Assembly (NCBI GenBank): GCA_963745665.1
Contig: CAVUYE010000002.1
Coordinates: 1,550,001-1,614,000 of the forward strand
DNA: 64,000 nucleotides
Reading direction: 5' to 3'
Origin: Bog-473 sp963745665
GTDB taxonomy: Bacteria > Actinomycetota > Acidimicrobiia > Acidimicrobiales > RAAP-2
A program made the translations under genes and the position numbers. Shown in pieces: positions 26,929 through 35,461 of the stretch. The stretch's first letter is position 1. Every line of letters begins with the position of its first letter. The notes below the pieces were generated by a model that was not told the DNA's origin, made no database searches, and saw only the letters and a program-made list of their open reading frames with translations.

Positions 26929-27405
26929 TCATTTGCCGAGCGACCGGGCCAGAGTCATGACGTCGCTCTGCAGCTGAATGATGGCGGAGTTGAGGTTGTA
27001 CGTGTTGAGCACCTGGTTGTAGTTGGCCTGGGTCGGCTGGGCGTCGCCCAGGATCTCCAGGCTGTTGGCCAGCGTCTGGGCCGCGTTGAGCGTCGTGGTG
27101 CGGTCGGTGGTCGGAATCTTGAACGGGTGGTGCCCGGCGAGCATGTTGGCGTAGGCGTGGATCTTGTTCCCGAGCGTGCGGTCGGCCGCCTCGAGGCAGA
27201 CGACGGGGCTCGACTGGCGCTCGCACCCGGCGACCGTGGTGACGTAGCTCGTCATGGCCGATTGGACGGTGTAATTCGCGTTCTCGAGGGAGGCGTCGGG
27301 CGGTGGGGCGTCTCCCCCCGAGCCGCACCCGGCCAGGACCAGCGCCAGCGGCACGAGCAATCCCCAACAGGACCGGCGCAGCAGCGGGGTCACGCGTCGC
27401 TCCAC
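26929..27405 (-). CDS. Putative lipoprotein of unknown function
   Basis: A 158-residue protein with an N-terminal lipoprotein signal (LLVPLALVLAGCGSGG, lipobox LAGC). The mature part is mostly helical by eye, with two cysteines (VAGCERQSSPVVCLEA) and Asn/Gln/Leu-rich C-terminal helices. No domain recognised. Start GTG at 27405, or GTG at 27393 in the same frame. The frame stays open far upstream only as antisense of miaB. It diverges from miaB with 42 bases between the starts. Confidence 0.7.
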   Translation of the reverse strand: MERRVTPLLRRSCWGLLVPLALVLAGCGSGGDAPPPDASLENANYTVQSAMTSYVTTVAGCERQSSPVVCLEAADRTLGNKIHAYANMLAGHHPFKIPTTDRTTTLNAAQTLANSLEILGDAQPTQANYNQVLNTYNLNSAIIQLQSDVMTLARSLGK

Positions 27406-27447
27406 GGCCGGGCAATCTACAGTGCGCCCGTTCCCTACACTTTCACC

Positions 27448-28842
27448 ATGGCCCGGACCTATTTCATCCGCACCTTCGGGTGCCAAATGAACGAGCACGA
27501 CTCCGAACGGCTCGCCGGGTTGCTGGTGGCCGACGGCCTGACGCCCGCCGCCACCATGGAGGACGCCGACGTCGTGGTGCTCAACACGTGCTGTATCCGG
27601 GAGAACGCCGACCAGCGCCTCTACGGGACGCTGGGACGCCTGAAGGAGCTGGTGGACGCCAAGCCGGGCCTGCAGATCGCCGTCGGCGGGTGCCTGGCCC
27701 AGAAGGACCGTGCCCGGATTCAGGAGAAGGTGGGCTGGGTCGACGTCGTCTTCGGCACCCACAACCTGACCAGCGCGCCGGGACTCCTGCGCCGGGCGGA
27801 GACCGAGGGCCCCGTCATGGAGATCCTGGACGCACCGGCTCCGGAGGCCGGCAGCAATCCGCTCCTCGGCCCCGGCGCCGTCCGTGCGCTGCCCTACGCG
27901 GCGTGGGTGAACATCCAGACCGGCTGCGACAACTCGTGCGCCTTCTGCATCGTCCCGTCCGTGCGGGGACCGGAGGTGAGCCGGACCCCGCAGGACATCG
28001 TGGCGGAGGTGGAGCTGCTGGCCCGGAGCGGGGTGAGCGAAGTCACGCTGCTCGGGCAGAACGTGAACTCCTACGGCCGCGACATCACGAGGCGCCGGCC
28101 GCTCTTCGCCGATCTGCTCCGCGCCATCGGTGCGGTGGAGGGGATCGGGCGCATCCGCTTCACCAGCCCGCACCCCAAGGACCTGCGGCCCGAGACGATC
28201 GAGGCCATGGCGGAGACGCCGGAAGTCTGCGAGCAGCTGCACCTGCCCCTGCAGTCGGGGAGCGACCGGGTGTTGCGCGCCATGCGCCGGGGCTACACCA
28301 CCCAGCGCTACCTGGACCGTCTGGCGGCGGCGCGGGCCGCCATCGCCGACCTGGCGGTGACGACCGACGTCATCGTGGGCTTCCCCGGCGAGACGGAGGA
28401 CGACTTCGAGGAGACGCTGGCGGTCTGCGCCGAGGCGAAGTACGACGGCGCGTACACCTTCATCTTCTCGCCGCGTCCGGGGACCAGGGCGGCCGACATG
28501 GAGTCGAGTTTCGTCCCGGCCGACGTGGTGGCCGAGCGCTTCGAGCGCCTCAAGACGGTGGTGGACCGCTCCGCCCTGGCCCGGCACCGCTCGCGCGTCG
28601 GCCGGTGCGAAGAGGCGCTCGTCGAAGGGGTCAGCCGGCGCGACGAGTCGATGCTGACCGGCCGCACCCGGCAGGGCAAGCTGATCCATTTCCCGGCCGG
28701 CACGGCCGCCGGGAATCCGGCGGCGGGCGCCCTGGCCCTCGTGACGGTGACCGACGGCCATCCGCACCACCTCTCGGGTCGTCTGGAGGAGGTGGTGGCG
28801 CGGCCCCGGCATCGCGTGCGCATCCCGGTGGCCAGCGGTTGA
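27448..28842 (+). CDS. miaB: tRNA-2-methylthio-N6-dimethylallyladenosine synthase MiaB
   Basis: Radical SAM methylthiotransferase that modifies i6A37 of tRNAs reading U-starting codons. All three domains show. The UPF0004 domain has its cluster cysteines (TFGCQMNEHD, NTCCIREN, VGGCLAQKD). The radical SAM core has CDNSCAFCIVPSVRG, FTSPHPKDL and LQSGSDRVLRAMRRGYT. A C-terminal TRAM domain reads SMLTGRTRQGKLIHF. Its substrate-making partner miaA overlaps its stop by four bases (TTGA). 464 residues from the ATG at 27448; the frame is open upstream but without similarity. Confidence 0.95.
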   Translation: MARTYFIRTFGCQMNEHDSERLAGLLVADGLTPAATMEDADVVVLNTCCIRENADQRLYGTLGRLKELVDAKPGLQIAVGGCLAQKDRARIQEKVGWVDVVFGTHNLTSAPGLLRRAETEGPVMEILDAPAPEAGSNPLLGPGAVRALPYAAWVNIQTGCDNSCAFCIVPSVRGPEVSRTPQDIVAEVELLARSGVSEVTLLGQNVNSYGRDITRRRPLFADLLRAIGAVEGIGRIRFTSPHPKDLRPETIEAMAETPEVCEQLHLPLQSGSDRVLRAMRRGYTTQRYLDRLAAARAAIADLAVTTDVIVGFPGETEDDFEETLAVCAEAKYDGAYTFIFSPRPGTRAADMESSFVPADVVAERFERLKTVVDRSALARHRSRVGRCEEALVEGVSRRDESMLTGRTRQGKLIHFPAGTAAGNPAAGALALVTVTDGHPHHLSGRLEEVVARPRHRVRIPVASG

Positions 28843-29753
28843 CTGCGGTCGCGCTGGTTGGGGTCACGGCCTCGGGGAAATCGCAGGCCGCGCTCGAGCT
28901 GGCCCTGCGCCGGGGCGACTGCGAGATCGTCTCGGTCGACTCCATGTGCGTCTACCGCGGTATGGACATCGGGACGTCCAAGCCCGGACTCGAGGCGCGG
29001 GCTGCCGTGCCGCACCATCTCCTCGACCTGGTCGATCCGGACGAGGACTTCACGGTGACCCAATTCCAGCGGGCGGCACGCCAGGCGCTGGACGGCATCG
29101 CCCGGCGAGGGCATCACGCGCTGCTGGTCGGTGGCACGGGGCTCTACCAGCGCGCCGTCGTCGACGACCTCGAGATCCCGGGCCGCTTCCCCGAGGTGGC
29201 GGCCGCGCTGGAGGCGGAGCTGGACGAGGGTCGCGCCGCCCCGGCCGACCTGCACGCCCGGCTCGTCGTGCTCGACCCGGTCGGCGCGGCGCGGATGGAG
29301 CCGACGAACCGGAGGCGGGTCGTCCGCGCACTGGAGGTCACCCTCGGGTCGGGGCGGCCCTTCTCGGCGTTCGGGCCCGGGCTCGAGGCGTATCCGGAGG
29401 GCGGGATGGCACAGGTCGGCCTCTTCCGGCCGCCCGACGAGGTCGACCTCCGGATCGAAGAGCGCTTCGGCCACATGATGGAGGCCGGCCTGCTCGACGA
29501 GGTGCGGAGGCTGGCGGCACGCCCTGCCGGCATGTCGCGCACGGCCCGCCAGGCGCTCGGCTACCGCGAGGTGCTGGCCCATGTGGAAGGTGGCGCACCC
29601 CTGATCGACTGCGAGCGACAGGCGGTGCTCCGCACCCGCCAGTTCGCCCGGCGCCAGGCTTCCTGGTTCCGGCGTGACCCGCGGGTGATCTGGGCCGGGA
29701 GCAGCGCGGAGGCCCAGGCCCGGTTGGAGGAGGCCCTCCCCGTGCACGGCTGA
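28839..29753 (+). CDS. miaA: tRNA dimethylallyltransferase MiaA
   Basis: Adds the dimethylallyl group to A37 of tRNA, making the substrate for MiaB. Seen: P-loop GVTASGKSQAALEL, VSVDSMCVYRGMDIGTSKP, LLVGGTGLYQRAVV, and TRQFARRQASWFRRD near the C-terminus. Length 304. The TTG at 28839 overlapping the miaB stop is the only start that keeps the P-loop near the N-terminus. Part of the miaB-miaA-dapF-hflX run found in many actinobacteria. Confidence 0.95.
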   Translation: MTAVALVGVTASGKSQAALELALRRGDCEIVSVDSMCVYRGMDIGTSKPGLEARAAVPHHLLDLVDPDEDFTVTQFQRAARQALDGIARRGHHALLVGGTGLYQRAVVDDLEIPGRFPEVAAALEAELDEGRAAPADLHARLVVLDPVGAARMEPTNRRRVVRALEVTLGSGRPFSAFGPGLEAYPEGGMAQVGLFRPPDEVDLRIEERFGHMMEAGLLDEVRRLAARPAGMSRTARQALGYREVLAHVEGGAPLIDCERQAVLRTRQFARRQASWFRRDPRVIWAGSSAEAQARLEEALPVHG

Positions 29754-29779
29754 AGGGTGCCAGCTGCGAGAATGGTGTG

Positions 29780-30598
29780 ATGCGGATGAGCAAGCACGAG
29801 GGAGCGGGCAACGACTTCCTGGTCGTCCTCGATCCTGAGGACGCCGTCCGATTCTCGGTGGCCCAAGTGCGACTCCTGGCCGATCGGCGCCGTGGCATCG
29901 GCGCCGACGGCATCATCCGGGTCGGACCGGGTCGCGACGGGTGCGACCTCTCCATGGAGCTGCGCAACGCCGACGGGGGCGAGGCCGAGATGAGTGGCAA
30001 CGGCATCCGGTGCCTGGCCCAGGCCGCCGTCGAGGCCGGACTGGTGACGGGGCCCCGCTTCACGGTCGCCACCGCCGGTGGGCCGCGTACCGTGGAGTAC
30101 CGGCCGGGCGACTCGCCCGGGTGGGCCGCGGCCCGCGTGGACATGGGACCGGCCCGGCTCGGCCCGGACCAGCCCCAGGAGTTCGGCGACCGCAGGGCCC
30201 GGACGGTCGACGTCGGGAACCCGCACCTGGTGCTGCTGGGCCCCGACACCGCCGCGGTGGACATCGCCGAGCTCGGGCCCAAGCTCCAGGCCGCCTTCGA
30301 CGGTGGGATCAACGTCGAATGGATCACGGCCGGCCGTGACGAAGTGGGCGAGTTGCTCGACTTCCGGGTGTGGGAGCGCGGGGCGGGCGAGACGCTGGCC
30401 TGCGGCACCGGGAGCGTGGCCGCCGCCGCTGCGGCCCGGAGCTGGGGCGCCGTCGCCGACGCCGGCACCGTGCGCGTACGCAATCCGGGAGGGACCCTGG
30501 AGGTCACCCTCGGCGCCGACGAGGGGGCCACCACCTTCCTCGCCGGGCCCGTGCGCAAGGTGGCCGACATCGAGATCCATCCCGGGATGCTCTCTTGA
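29780..30598 (+). CDS. dapF: Diaminopimelate epimerase
   Basis: Converts LL- to meso-diaminopimelate for lysine and peptidoglycan. It has the two-domain fold with both catalytic cysteines: MSGNGIRCLAQA and LACGTGSVAAAA. MSKHEGAGNDFLVV is the typical N-terminus. A GTG at 29777 directly precedes the ATG at 29780; I chose the ATG. The stop overlaps the hflX start. With dapC, dapD and dapE downstream, four steps of the pathway cluster here. Confidence 0.95.
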   Translation: MRMSKHEGAGNDFLVVLDPEDAVRFSVAQVRLLADRRRGIGADGIIRVGPGRDGCDLSMELRNADGGEAEMSGNGIRCLAQAAVEAGLVTGPRFTVATAGGPRTVEYRPGDSPGWAAARVDMGPARLGPDQPQEFGDRRARTVDVGNPHLVLLGPDTAAVDIAELGPKLQAAFDGGINVEWITAGRDEVGELLDFRVWERGAGETLACGTGSVAAAAAARSWGAVADAGTVRVRNPGGTLEVTLGADEGATTFLAGPVRKVADIEIHPGMLS

Positions 30599-31878
30599 GC
30601 ACGGTGTTGCCCGGGACGCTCATTGAGCGCACCTTCCGGGAACGGATCATCCTGGTGGGGGTCATCTTCCCCGGCCTGACCGAAGAGATGGTCGGCGAGG
30701 AGCTGGACGAGCTGGCGCGACTGGTGGACAGCGCAGGCGCCGACGTGGTGGGCCGCGTGATGCAGCGGCGCAACGCGCCCGACGCGGCGACCTTCGTCGG
30801 GCGGGGCAAGGCCGAGGAGATCGCGGCCCTGAGCCAGAGCCTCGACGCCGACACGGTCGTGTTCGACGACGACCTGACCCCGGCCCAGCACCGGAACCTC
30901 GAGAAGCTCTTCGGCCGTACGGCCATCGATCGCACCGCGGTGATCCTCGACATCTTCGCCCAGAACGCGCGCAGCCCCGAGGGCAAGGCGCAGGTGGAGC
31001 TGGCGCTGCTGCGCTACCGGTTGCCCCGTCTACGCGGCCGCGGTTCGGCGCTGAGTCAGCAGGCCGGTGGCATCGGCACCAGGGGACCGGGCGAGACGCA
31101 GCTGGAGGTCGACCGCCGGCGCCTCGTCCGGCGCATGCACAAGCTCGAGGCCGAGCTCCGCGAGGTGGAGCGCACGCGCGAACTGCAGCGCCGCAGCCGG
31201 GCCCGCGGCCGGCACCGTGAACTGGCGCTCGTCGGCTATACCAACGCCGGAAAGTCGACGCTGCTCAACCGGCTGACCGATGCCGGCGTGCCGGCGGAGA
31301 ACCGTCTCTTCGTGACGCTCGACCCGCGGACCCGGCAGCTGTCGCTGCCCGGCGGTGAGACCGTCCTCGTGACCGACACCGTCGGGTTCGTCCGCAAGCT
31401 GCCCCACGAGCTGGTCGAGGCCTTCCGCTCCACGTTGGACTCCGTGCGCCTGGCCGACCTCATCGTGCACGTCGTCGACAGCACGGCGGTCGACGCGATG
31501 GGGCAGATGGCCGCCGTCCGCGAGGTGCTGGCGGAGATCGGTGCCTCCGACGTGCCCGACCTCATCGTCGTGAACAAGGCCGACGTGGCGCCCGAGGAGG
31601 CCAAGGCCCTGGCGCACGCACACGAGGGCGCCGTGCTCATTTCGGCACGGACCGGGGAGGGGGTTGACGAGCTCCTGCGCGTGCTCGGCGACCGCCTGCG
31701 GGGCTCGGACCGCGTCGTGCAGCTGGTCGTGCCCTGGGCCCGTGGCGACGTGTTGGCCGCCATCCACCGCGAGGGTGAGGTCGTGGGCCAGAGCGACGGC
31801 GAGGAGTCGGCCACCCTGCAGGTGGTGCTCGACGACGTGGGCCGGGCCCGTTTCGCCGAGTTCGTGGCGGCTCCGTGA
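30595..31878 (+). CDS. hflX: Ribosome-associated GTPase HflX
   Basis: GTPase that splits stalled or stressed ribosomes. The N-terminal HflX domain has FVGRGKAEEI and the family motif GGIGTRGPGETQLEVDRRR followed by a coiled-coil linker. The G domain has GYTNAGKST (G1), DTVGFVRKLPHELV (G3) and VVNKAD (G4). 427 residues from TTG at 30595, which overlaps the dapF stop; dapC overlaps its own stop by four bases. It is embedded in the dap genes, so it is likely made from the same mRNA. Confidence 0.94.
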   Translation: MSTVLPGTLIERTFRERIILVGVIFPGLTEEMVGEELDELARLVDSAGADVVGRVMQRRNAPDAATFVGRGKAEEIAALSQSLDADTVVFDDDLTPAQHRNLEKLFGRTAIDRTAVILDIFAQNARSPEGKAQVELALLRYRLPRLRGRGSALSQQAGGIGTRGPGETQLEVDRRRLVRRMHKLEAELREVERTRELQRRSRARGRHRELALVGYTNAGKSTLLNRLTDAGVPAENRLFVTLDPRTRQLSLPGGETVLVTDTVGFVRKLPHELVEAFRSTLDSVRLADLIVHVVDSTAVDAMGQMAAVREVLAEIGASDVPDLIVVNKADVAPEEAKALAHAHEGAVLISARTGEGVDELLRVLGDRLRGSDRVVQLVVPWARGDVLAAIHREGEVVGQSDGEESATLQVVLDDVGRARFAEFVAAP

Positions 31879-33005
31879 CCTTCCGGCTGCCGCCGTATCC
31901 CTACGACCGGCTGGACGGCCTGGCCAAGGTGGCCGCCGCGCACCAGGGCGGCATGGTCGACTGCTCCATCGGGACCCCCTACGACCCTCCTCCCCCCGCC
32001 GTGGTCGAGGCGCTGGCCACGTCGGGCACCGAGCGGGGGTATCCCGCCTCGGCCGGCAGCCCGCAACTGCGCGACGCCGCCGCGGCATGGCTGGTCCGGC
32101 GCTTCGGGCTGACCGACGGACCACAGGCCGTCGCGGCCTGCGTGGGCACCAAGGAGTTCGTCGCCTCGTTGCCGCACGTGCTCCGACTCCGCACTCCGGA
32201 CAAGGATACGGTGCTGTACCCGGCGGTGTCGTATCCGACGTATGCCATGGGCGCGGAGCTGGCGGGGTGCCGCGCCGTCCCGGTCCCGGCCGCGCCCGGG
32301 CGACTCGGCGGGCTCGACCTCGACGCGGTCGATCCGGGCGACGCCGGGCGCGCGCTGCTGCTCTGGTCCAACTCGCCGTCGAACCCGACCGGCGGCCTGG
32401 GCGATCTCGGGGCGGAGGCGGCCTGGGGACGTGCGCACGGCGTCCCGGTGTTCTCCGACGAGTGCTACGCCGAGTTCACCTGGGACGGCCCGCCCCGTTC
32501 GGTGCTGCAACAAGGTTCCGACGGCGTGGTGGCGGTGCACTCCCTCTCCAAGCGCTCGAACCTGGCCGGCGTCCGCGTCGGCTTCTACGCCGGGGATCCC
32601 GATTTGGTGGAGTTCCTGCGCGCCGTCCGTCAGCACGCGGGCCTCATGGTGTCGGGCCCGGCGCAGGCCGCCGGTGTGGCAGCACTGCACGACGACGCGC
32701 ACGTGGAGACCCAGCGGGCGCGCTACCGGGAGCGCCTGGCCTTCCTGGCCGGCGTCCTCGGGGACTACGGCTGTCCGGCGCCCTTTCCCGAGGGAGGCTT
32801 CTATCTGTGGGTCCCGGTACCGTCCGGCCGCTGGCCCGACGCCTGGCTGATGGCCGAGGCGCTGGCCACCGACGGCGGGCTCCTGGTCAGTCCCGGCGAT
32901 CTCTACGGCGAGGACGGCGCGGGGCACGTGCGGGTGGCGGTGGTCCAGCCGATGGATCGGTTGGCGCTGGTGGGGGAGCGCCTCGCTAGGGTGCGGCATG
33001 GCTGA
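31875..33005 (+). CDS. dapC: Succinyldiaminopimelate aminotransferase
   Basis: PLP-dependent class I/II aminotransferase of 376 residues converting N-succinyl-2-amino-6-ketopimelate to N-succinyl-LL-DAP. Seen: TPYDPPPPAVVEAL, SNSPSNPTGGL, FSDECYAEFTW and the PLP lysine in HSLSKRSNLAGVRVGF. Specificity is assigned by context, since dapD and dapE follow directly. GTG at 31875 overlaps hflX by four bases, and its end overlaps dapD by eight. Confidence 0.92.
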   Translation: MTFRLPPYPYDRLDGLAKVAAAHQGGMVDCSIGTPYDPPPPAVVEALATSGTERGYPASAGSPQLRDAAAAWLVRRFGLTDGPQAVAACVGTKEFVASLPHVLRLRTPDKDTVLYPAVSYPTYAMGAELAGCRAVPVPAAPGRLGGLDLDAVDPGDAGRALLLWSNSPSNPTGGLGDLGAEAAWGRAHGVPVFSDECYAEFTWDGPPRSVLQQGSDGVVAVHSLSKRSNLAGVRVGFYAGDPDLVEFLRAVRQHAGLMVSGPAQAAGVAALHDDAHVETQRARYRERLAFLAGVLGDYGCPAPFPEGGFYLWVPVPSGRWPDAWLMAEALATDGGLLVSPGDLYGEDGAGHVRVAVVQPMDRLALVGERLARVRHG

Positions 33006-33825
33006 TCTGCAGGCGAGCATCGAGGAGTTGTGGGAGCGCCGCGGTGAGCTCTCACCGGCGGACACGGGCGCGGCGAAGGTCGTGGAGGAGGCCATTGAGC
33101 TGCTCGACAAGGGGCAGGCCCGCGTGGCCGAGGTCGATGCGGCCACCGACGAGGTGGTCGTGCACGAGTGGCTCAAGAAGTCGATCCTGTTGCTCTTCTC
33201 GCTGCGCGGCATGGAGACGATCGAAACCGGGCCGTTCGAGTACGCCGACAAGCTCCCCCTCAAGCACGGCTTCGCCGAGGCCGGTGTGCGCGCGCTGCCG
33301 GGCGCCTCGGCCCGCTGGGGCTCGTTTCTCGGGCGCGGCGTCGTGCTCATGCCCTCCTATGTGAACATCGGTGCCTGGGTGGGTGCGGGCTCCATGGTGG
33401 ACACCTGGGCCACCGTGGCCTCCTGCGCCCAGATCGGGGAGCGGGTGCACCTGGCGGGCGGGGTGGGCATCGGCGGAGTGCTCGAGCCCCCGAACGCGGT
33501 ACCGGTCGTGGTGGAGGACGACGCCTTCGTGGGCAGCCGCTGCATGGTGACGGGCGGCGCGCGCATCGGCAAGGGATCCGTGCTGGGCGCCGGCAGCTTT
33601 CTCGATCCGTCCATCCCCGTGATCGACGCCGAGACCGGCGAGGAGATCTCACGCGGCGTCGTCCCGTCCTGGTGCGTCGCCATCCGGGCCAGCCGTCGCC
33701 GCGAGTACCCGGGCGGGGAGTTCTTCGTGCCGTGCGTCCTGGTGATCAAGCGGCTCAGTGAAGGGGAGCGCCACGACAAGGCGCAGCTGAACCAGGTCCT
33801 GCGGGACCACGGCGCCAGCACCTGA
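32998..33825 (+). CDS. dapD: Tetrahydrodipicolinate N-succinyltransferase, proteobacterial-type
   Basis: Left-handed beta-helix acyltransferase that succinylates tetrahydrodipicolinate. The 275-residue protein has the length and blocks of the E. coli DapD class: VHEWLKKSILLLF, VLMPSYVNIGAWV, MVDTWATVASCAQIG and GGVGIGGVLEPPNA. It does not look like the longer mycobacterial DapD (about 317 residues, from memory). ATG at 32998 lies inside the end of dapC. Confidence 0.93.
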   Translation: MADLQASIEELWERRGELSPADTGAAKVVEEAIELLDKGQARVAEVDAATDEVVVHEWLKKSILLLFSLRGMETIETGPFEYADKLPLKHGFAEAGVRALPGASARWGSFLGRGVVLMPSYVNIGAWVGAGSMVDTWATVASCAQIGERVHLAGGVGIGGVLEPPNAVPVVVEDDAFVGSRCMVTGGARIGKGSVLGAGSFLDPSIPVIDAETGEEISRGVVPSWCVAIRASRRREYPGGEFFVPCVLVIKRLSEGERHDKAQLNQVLRDHGAST

Positions 33826-33829
33826 TCCG

Positions 33830-34891
33830 GTGGGTGATCTTCTCGCGTCCACGCGGGACCTCATGGCCGTCCCCTCGCCGAGCCGGGGTGAGGGCGCACT
33901 GGCGGGGCTCGTGCAGGACGCGTTGCGCCCCTGCCCCTGGCTGGAGGTCGAACGCGTCGGGGACAACGTCGTGGGCCGCACCTTGCTCGGCCACGGCCAG
34001 CGCCTGGTCCTGGCCGGGCACCTCGACACGGTCCCCGCGGTGGGGAACGAAGTGCCGAGGCTCGAGGGCGACACCCTGTGGGGGGTCGGCGCGTCCGATA
34101 TGAAGGGCGGCCTGGCCGTCATGCTCGACTTGGCCACCACCGTGCGCCAACCCAGGGTGGACGTCACGTGGTGCTTCTACGCCCGGGAGGAGATCGGCCG
34201 CGCCGACAGCGGCCTCCTGCAGCTGTGGCAGGAACGGCCGGACCTGTTGGCGGGGGATGCGGCCATCCTCGGGGAGCCCACGAATGCACTGGTGGAGGCC
34301 GGGTGCCAGGGCACGCTGCGGGTGCGCGTGACGCTGCGGGGCGTGCGCGCCCACACGGCCCGCCCCTTCACCGGGCGCAACGCCATCCACCGCGTGGCGC
34401 CCTTGCTGCAGCGGGTGGCCGACTGGCCCGGTCGGGAGGTCGTGCTGGACGGCTGCACCTACGCCGAGCAGTTGCAAGCCGTGGCCGTGGAGGGGGGAGT
34501 GGCCGCCAACGTCGTGCCCGACGAGGCCCGGGTCACCCTCAACCTCCGCTACGCGCCGGACCGGCGGGCCGCCGAGGCGACCGCGTCCCTCCGGGCGTTC
34601 CTGCAGGGGACGTGGGACCCGGAGGCGGGCGACATCTGGGAAGACCTCGATGCCGCCGACGGGGCGCCGCCGTCCCTGGAGCACGCGTTGCTCGGTGCGT
34701 TGGTGGAGCGGAGCGGCGCCGCGCCCAAGGCAAAGGTCGGATGGACCGATGTGGCGTCGTTCTGGGAGCACGGCGTGCCCGCGGCCAACTTCGGGCCCGG
34801 GGACCCGCTTCTGGCGCATCACCCCGACGAGCGCGTGTCGGCGCCGCAACTCCAGCGCGCCCGCGACGTGCTGCTGGCGCTCATCGCATAG
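33830..34891 (+). CDS. dapE: Succinyl-diaminopimelate desuccinylase
   Basis: M20-family two-zinc amidohydrolase releasing succinate from N-succinyl-LL-DAP. Metal ligands are visible in LAGHLDTVP, GASDMKGG, AREEIGRADSG, ILGEPTNA and LLAHHPDERV, with the lid domain RVRVTLRGVRAHTARP between. 353 residues from GTG at 33830, four bases after the dapD stop. Together with dapF, dapC and dapD it shows that the succinylase branch is used. Confidence 0.93.
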   Translation: MGDLLASTRDLMAVPSPSRGEGALAGLVQDALRPCPWLEVERVGDNVVGRTLLGHGQRLVLAGHLDTVPAVGNEVPRLEGDTLWGVGASDMKGGLAVMLDLATTVRQPRVDVTWCFYAREEIGRADSGLLQLWQERPDLLAGDAAILGEPTNALVEAGCQGTLRVRVTLRGVRAHTARPFTGRNAIHRVAPLLQRVADWPGREVVLDGCTYAEQLQAVAVEGGVAANVVPDEARVTLNLRYAPDRRAAEATASLRAFLQGTWDPEAGDIWEDLDAADGAPPSLEHALLGALVERSGAAPKAKVGWTDVASFWEHGVPAANFGPGDPLLAHHPDERVSAPQLQRARDVLLALIA

Positions 34892-34924
34892 CGCCACTCC
34901 GCGGACGACGATCGTCGCCCGCGG

Positions 34925-35461
34925 TCAGGCCTGCAGGGACGGTGTGGTGGCGGCGATCCGCCGCTCTATGAGCGCGTCGAAGCTGAACCGGCCGGATCCG
35001 AAAACGGCAGCGACCAATCCGAGGACCGCCAGCGCCATGTTCAGCTGGTAGCCGGGAGGATCGGCGATCGATGCGATCCCCGTCGCCCACGTGACGGTGA
35101 TCATGGCGAGCACCATGTCCCCGAACAGGGCGATGCCGGCCAGACGGGAGCCGAGGCCCAGTGCGAGCGCGATGGCACTGCCGAACTCGACGATGCCGCC
35201 CAGGACGGCAAAGAACCCGCCCGGATGCAGGTGCGCGGTGTTGGAAAAGTAGAGAGCCGTTCGATGGATGCCGGGGCCGTTGAACGCTCCGAACAGCTTG
35301 CCTGCGCCGTAGTATATGAAGATCCAGGCCAGGACGATGCGCACCGCGGCCAAGGCGCAGCTGGCGGGAAGCTCCGACGTCCGCGTGCCGACAACGAGGG
35401 CGAGTATCGAGCGAGCCGAACGCCGCGGGCGTGGCGGCGCGTCCAACGTGGTTGTGACCAT
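34925..35461 (-). CDS. DoxX-family membrane protein
   Basis: A 178-residue protein with four predicted membrane segments, matching the DoxX family. Recognisable stretches are RIVLAWIFIYYGAGKLFGAF, the GGIVEFGSAIALALGLGSRL segment and GDMVLAMITVTWATG. DoxX proteins are linked to membrane redox or thiol stress in some bacteria, but the role differs by species. Its start ATG overlaps the stop of the hydroxylase gene upstream (TGATG), so they are coupled. Base composition is visibly less GC-rich than in the dap genes. Confidence 0.82.
   Translation of the reverse strand: MVTTTLDAPPRPRRSARSILALVVGTRTSELPASCALAAVRIVLAWIFIYYGAGKLFGAFNGPGIHRTALYFSNTAHLHPGGFFAVLGGIVEFGSAIALALGLGSRLAGIALFGDMVLAMITVTWATGIASIADPPGYQLNMALAVLGLVAAVFGSGRFSFDALIERRIAATTPSLQA

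Noticed and set aside
26350..27447. Upstream extension of the miaB frame
   Set aside because: The extra 366 residues overlap thrB and the lipoprotein gene and have no similarity; ATG at 27448 is the family start.
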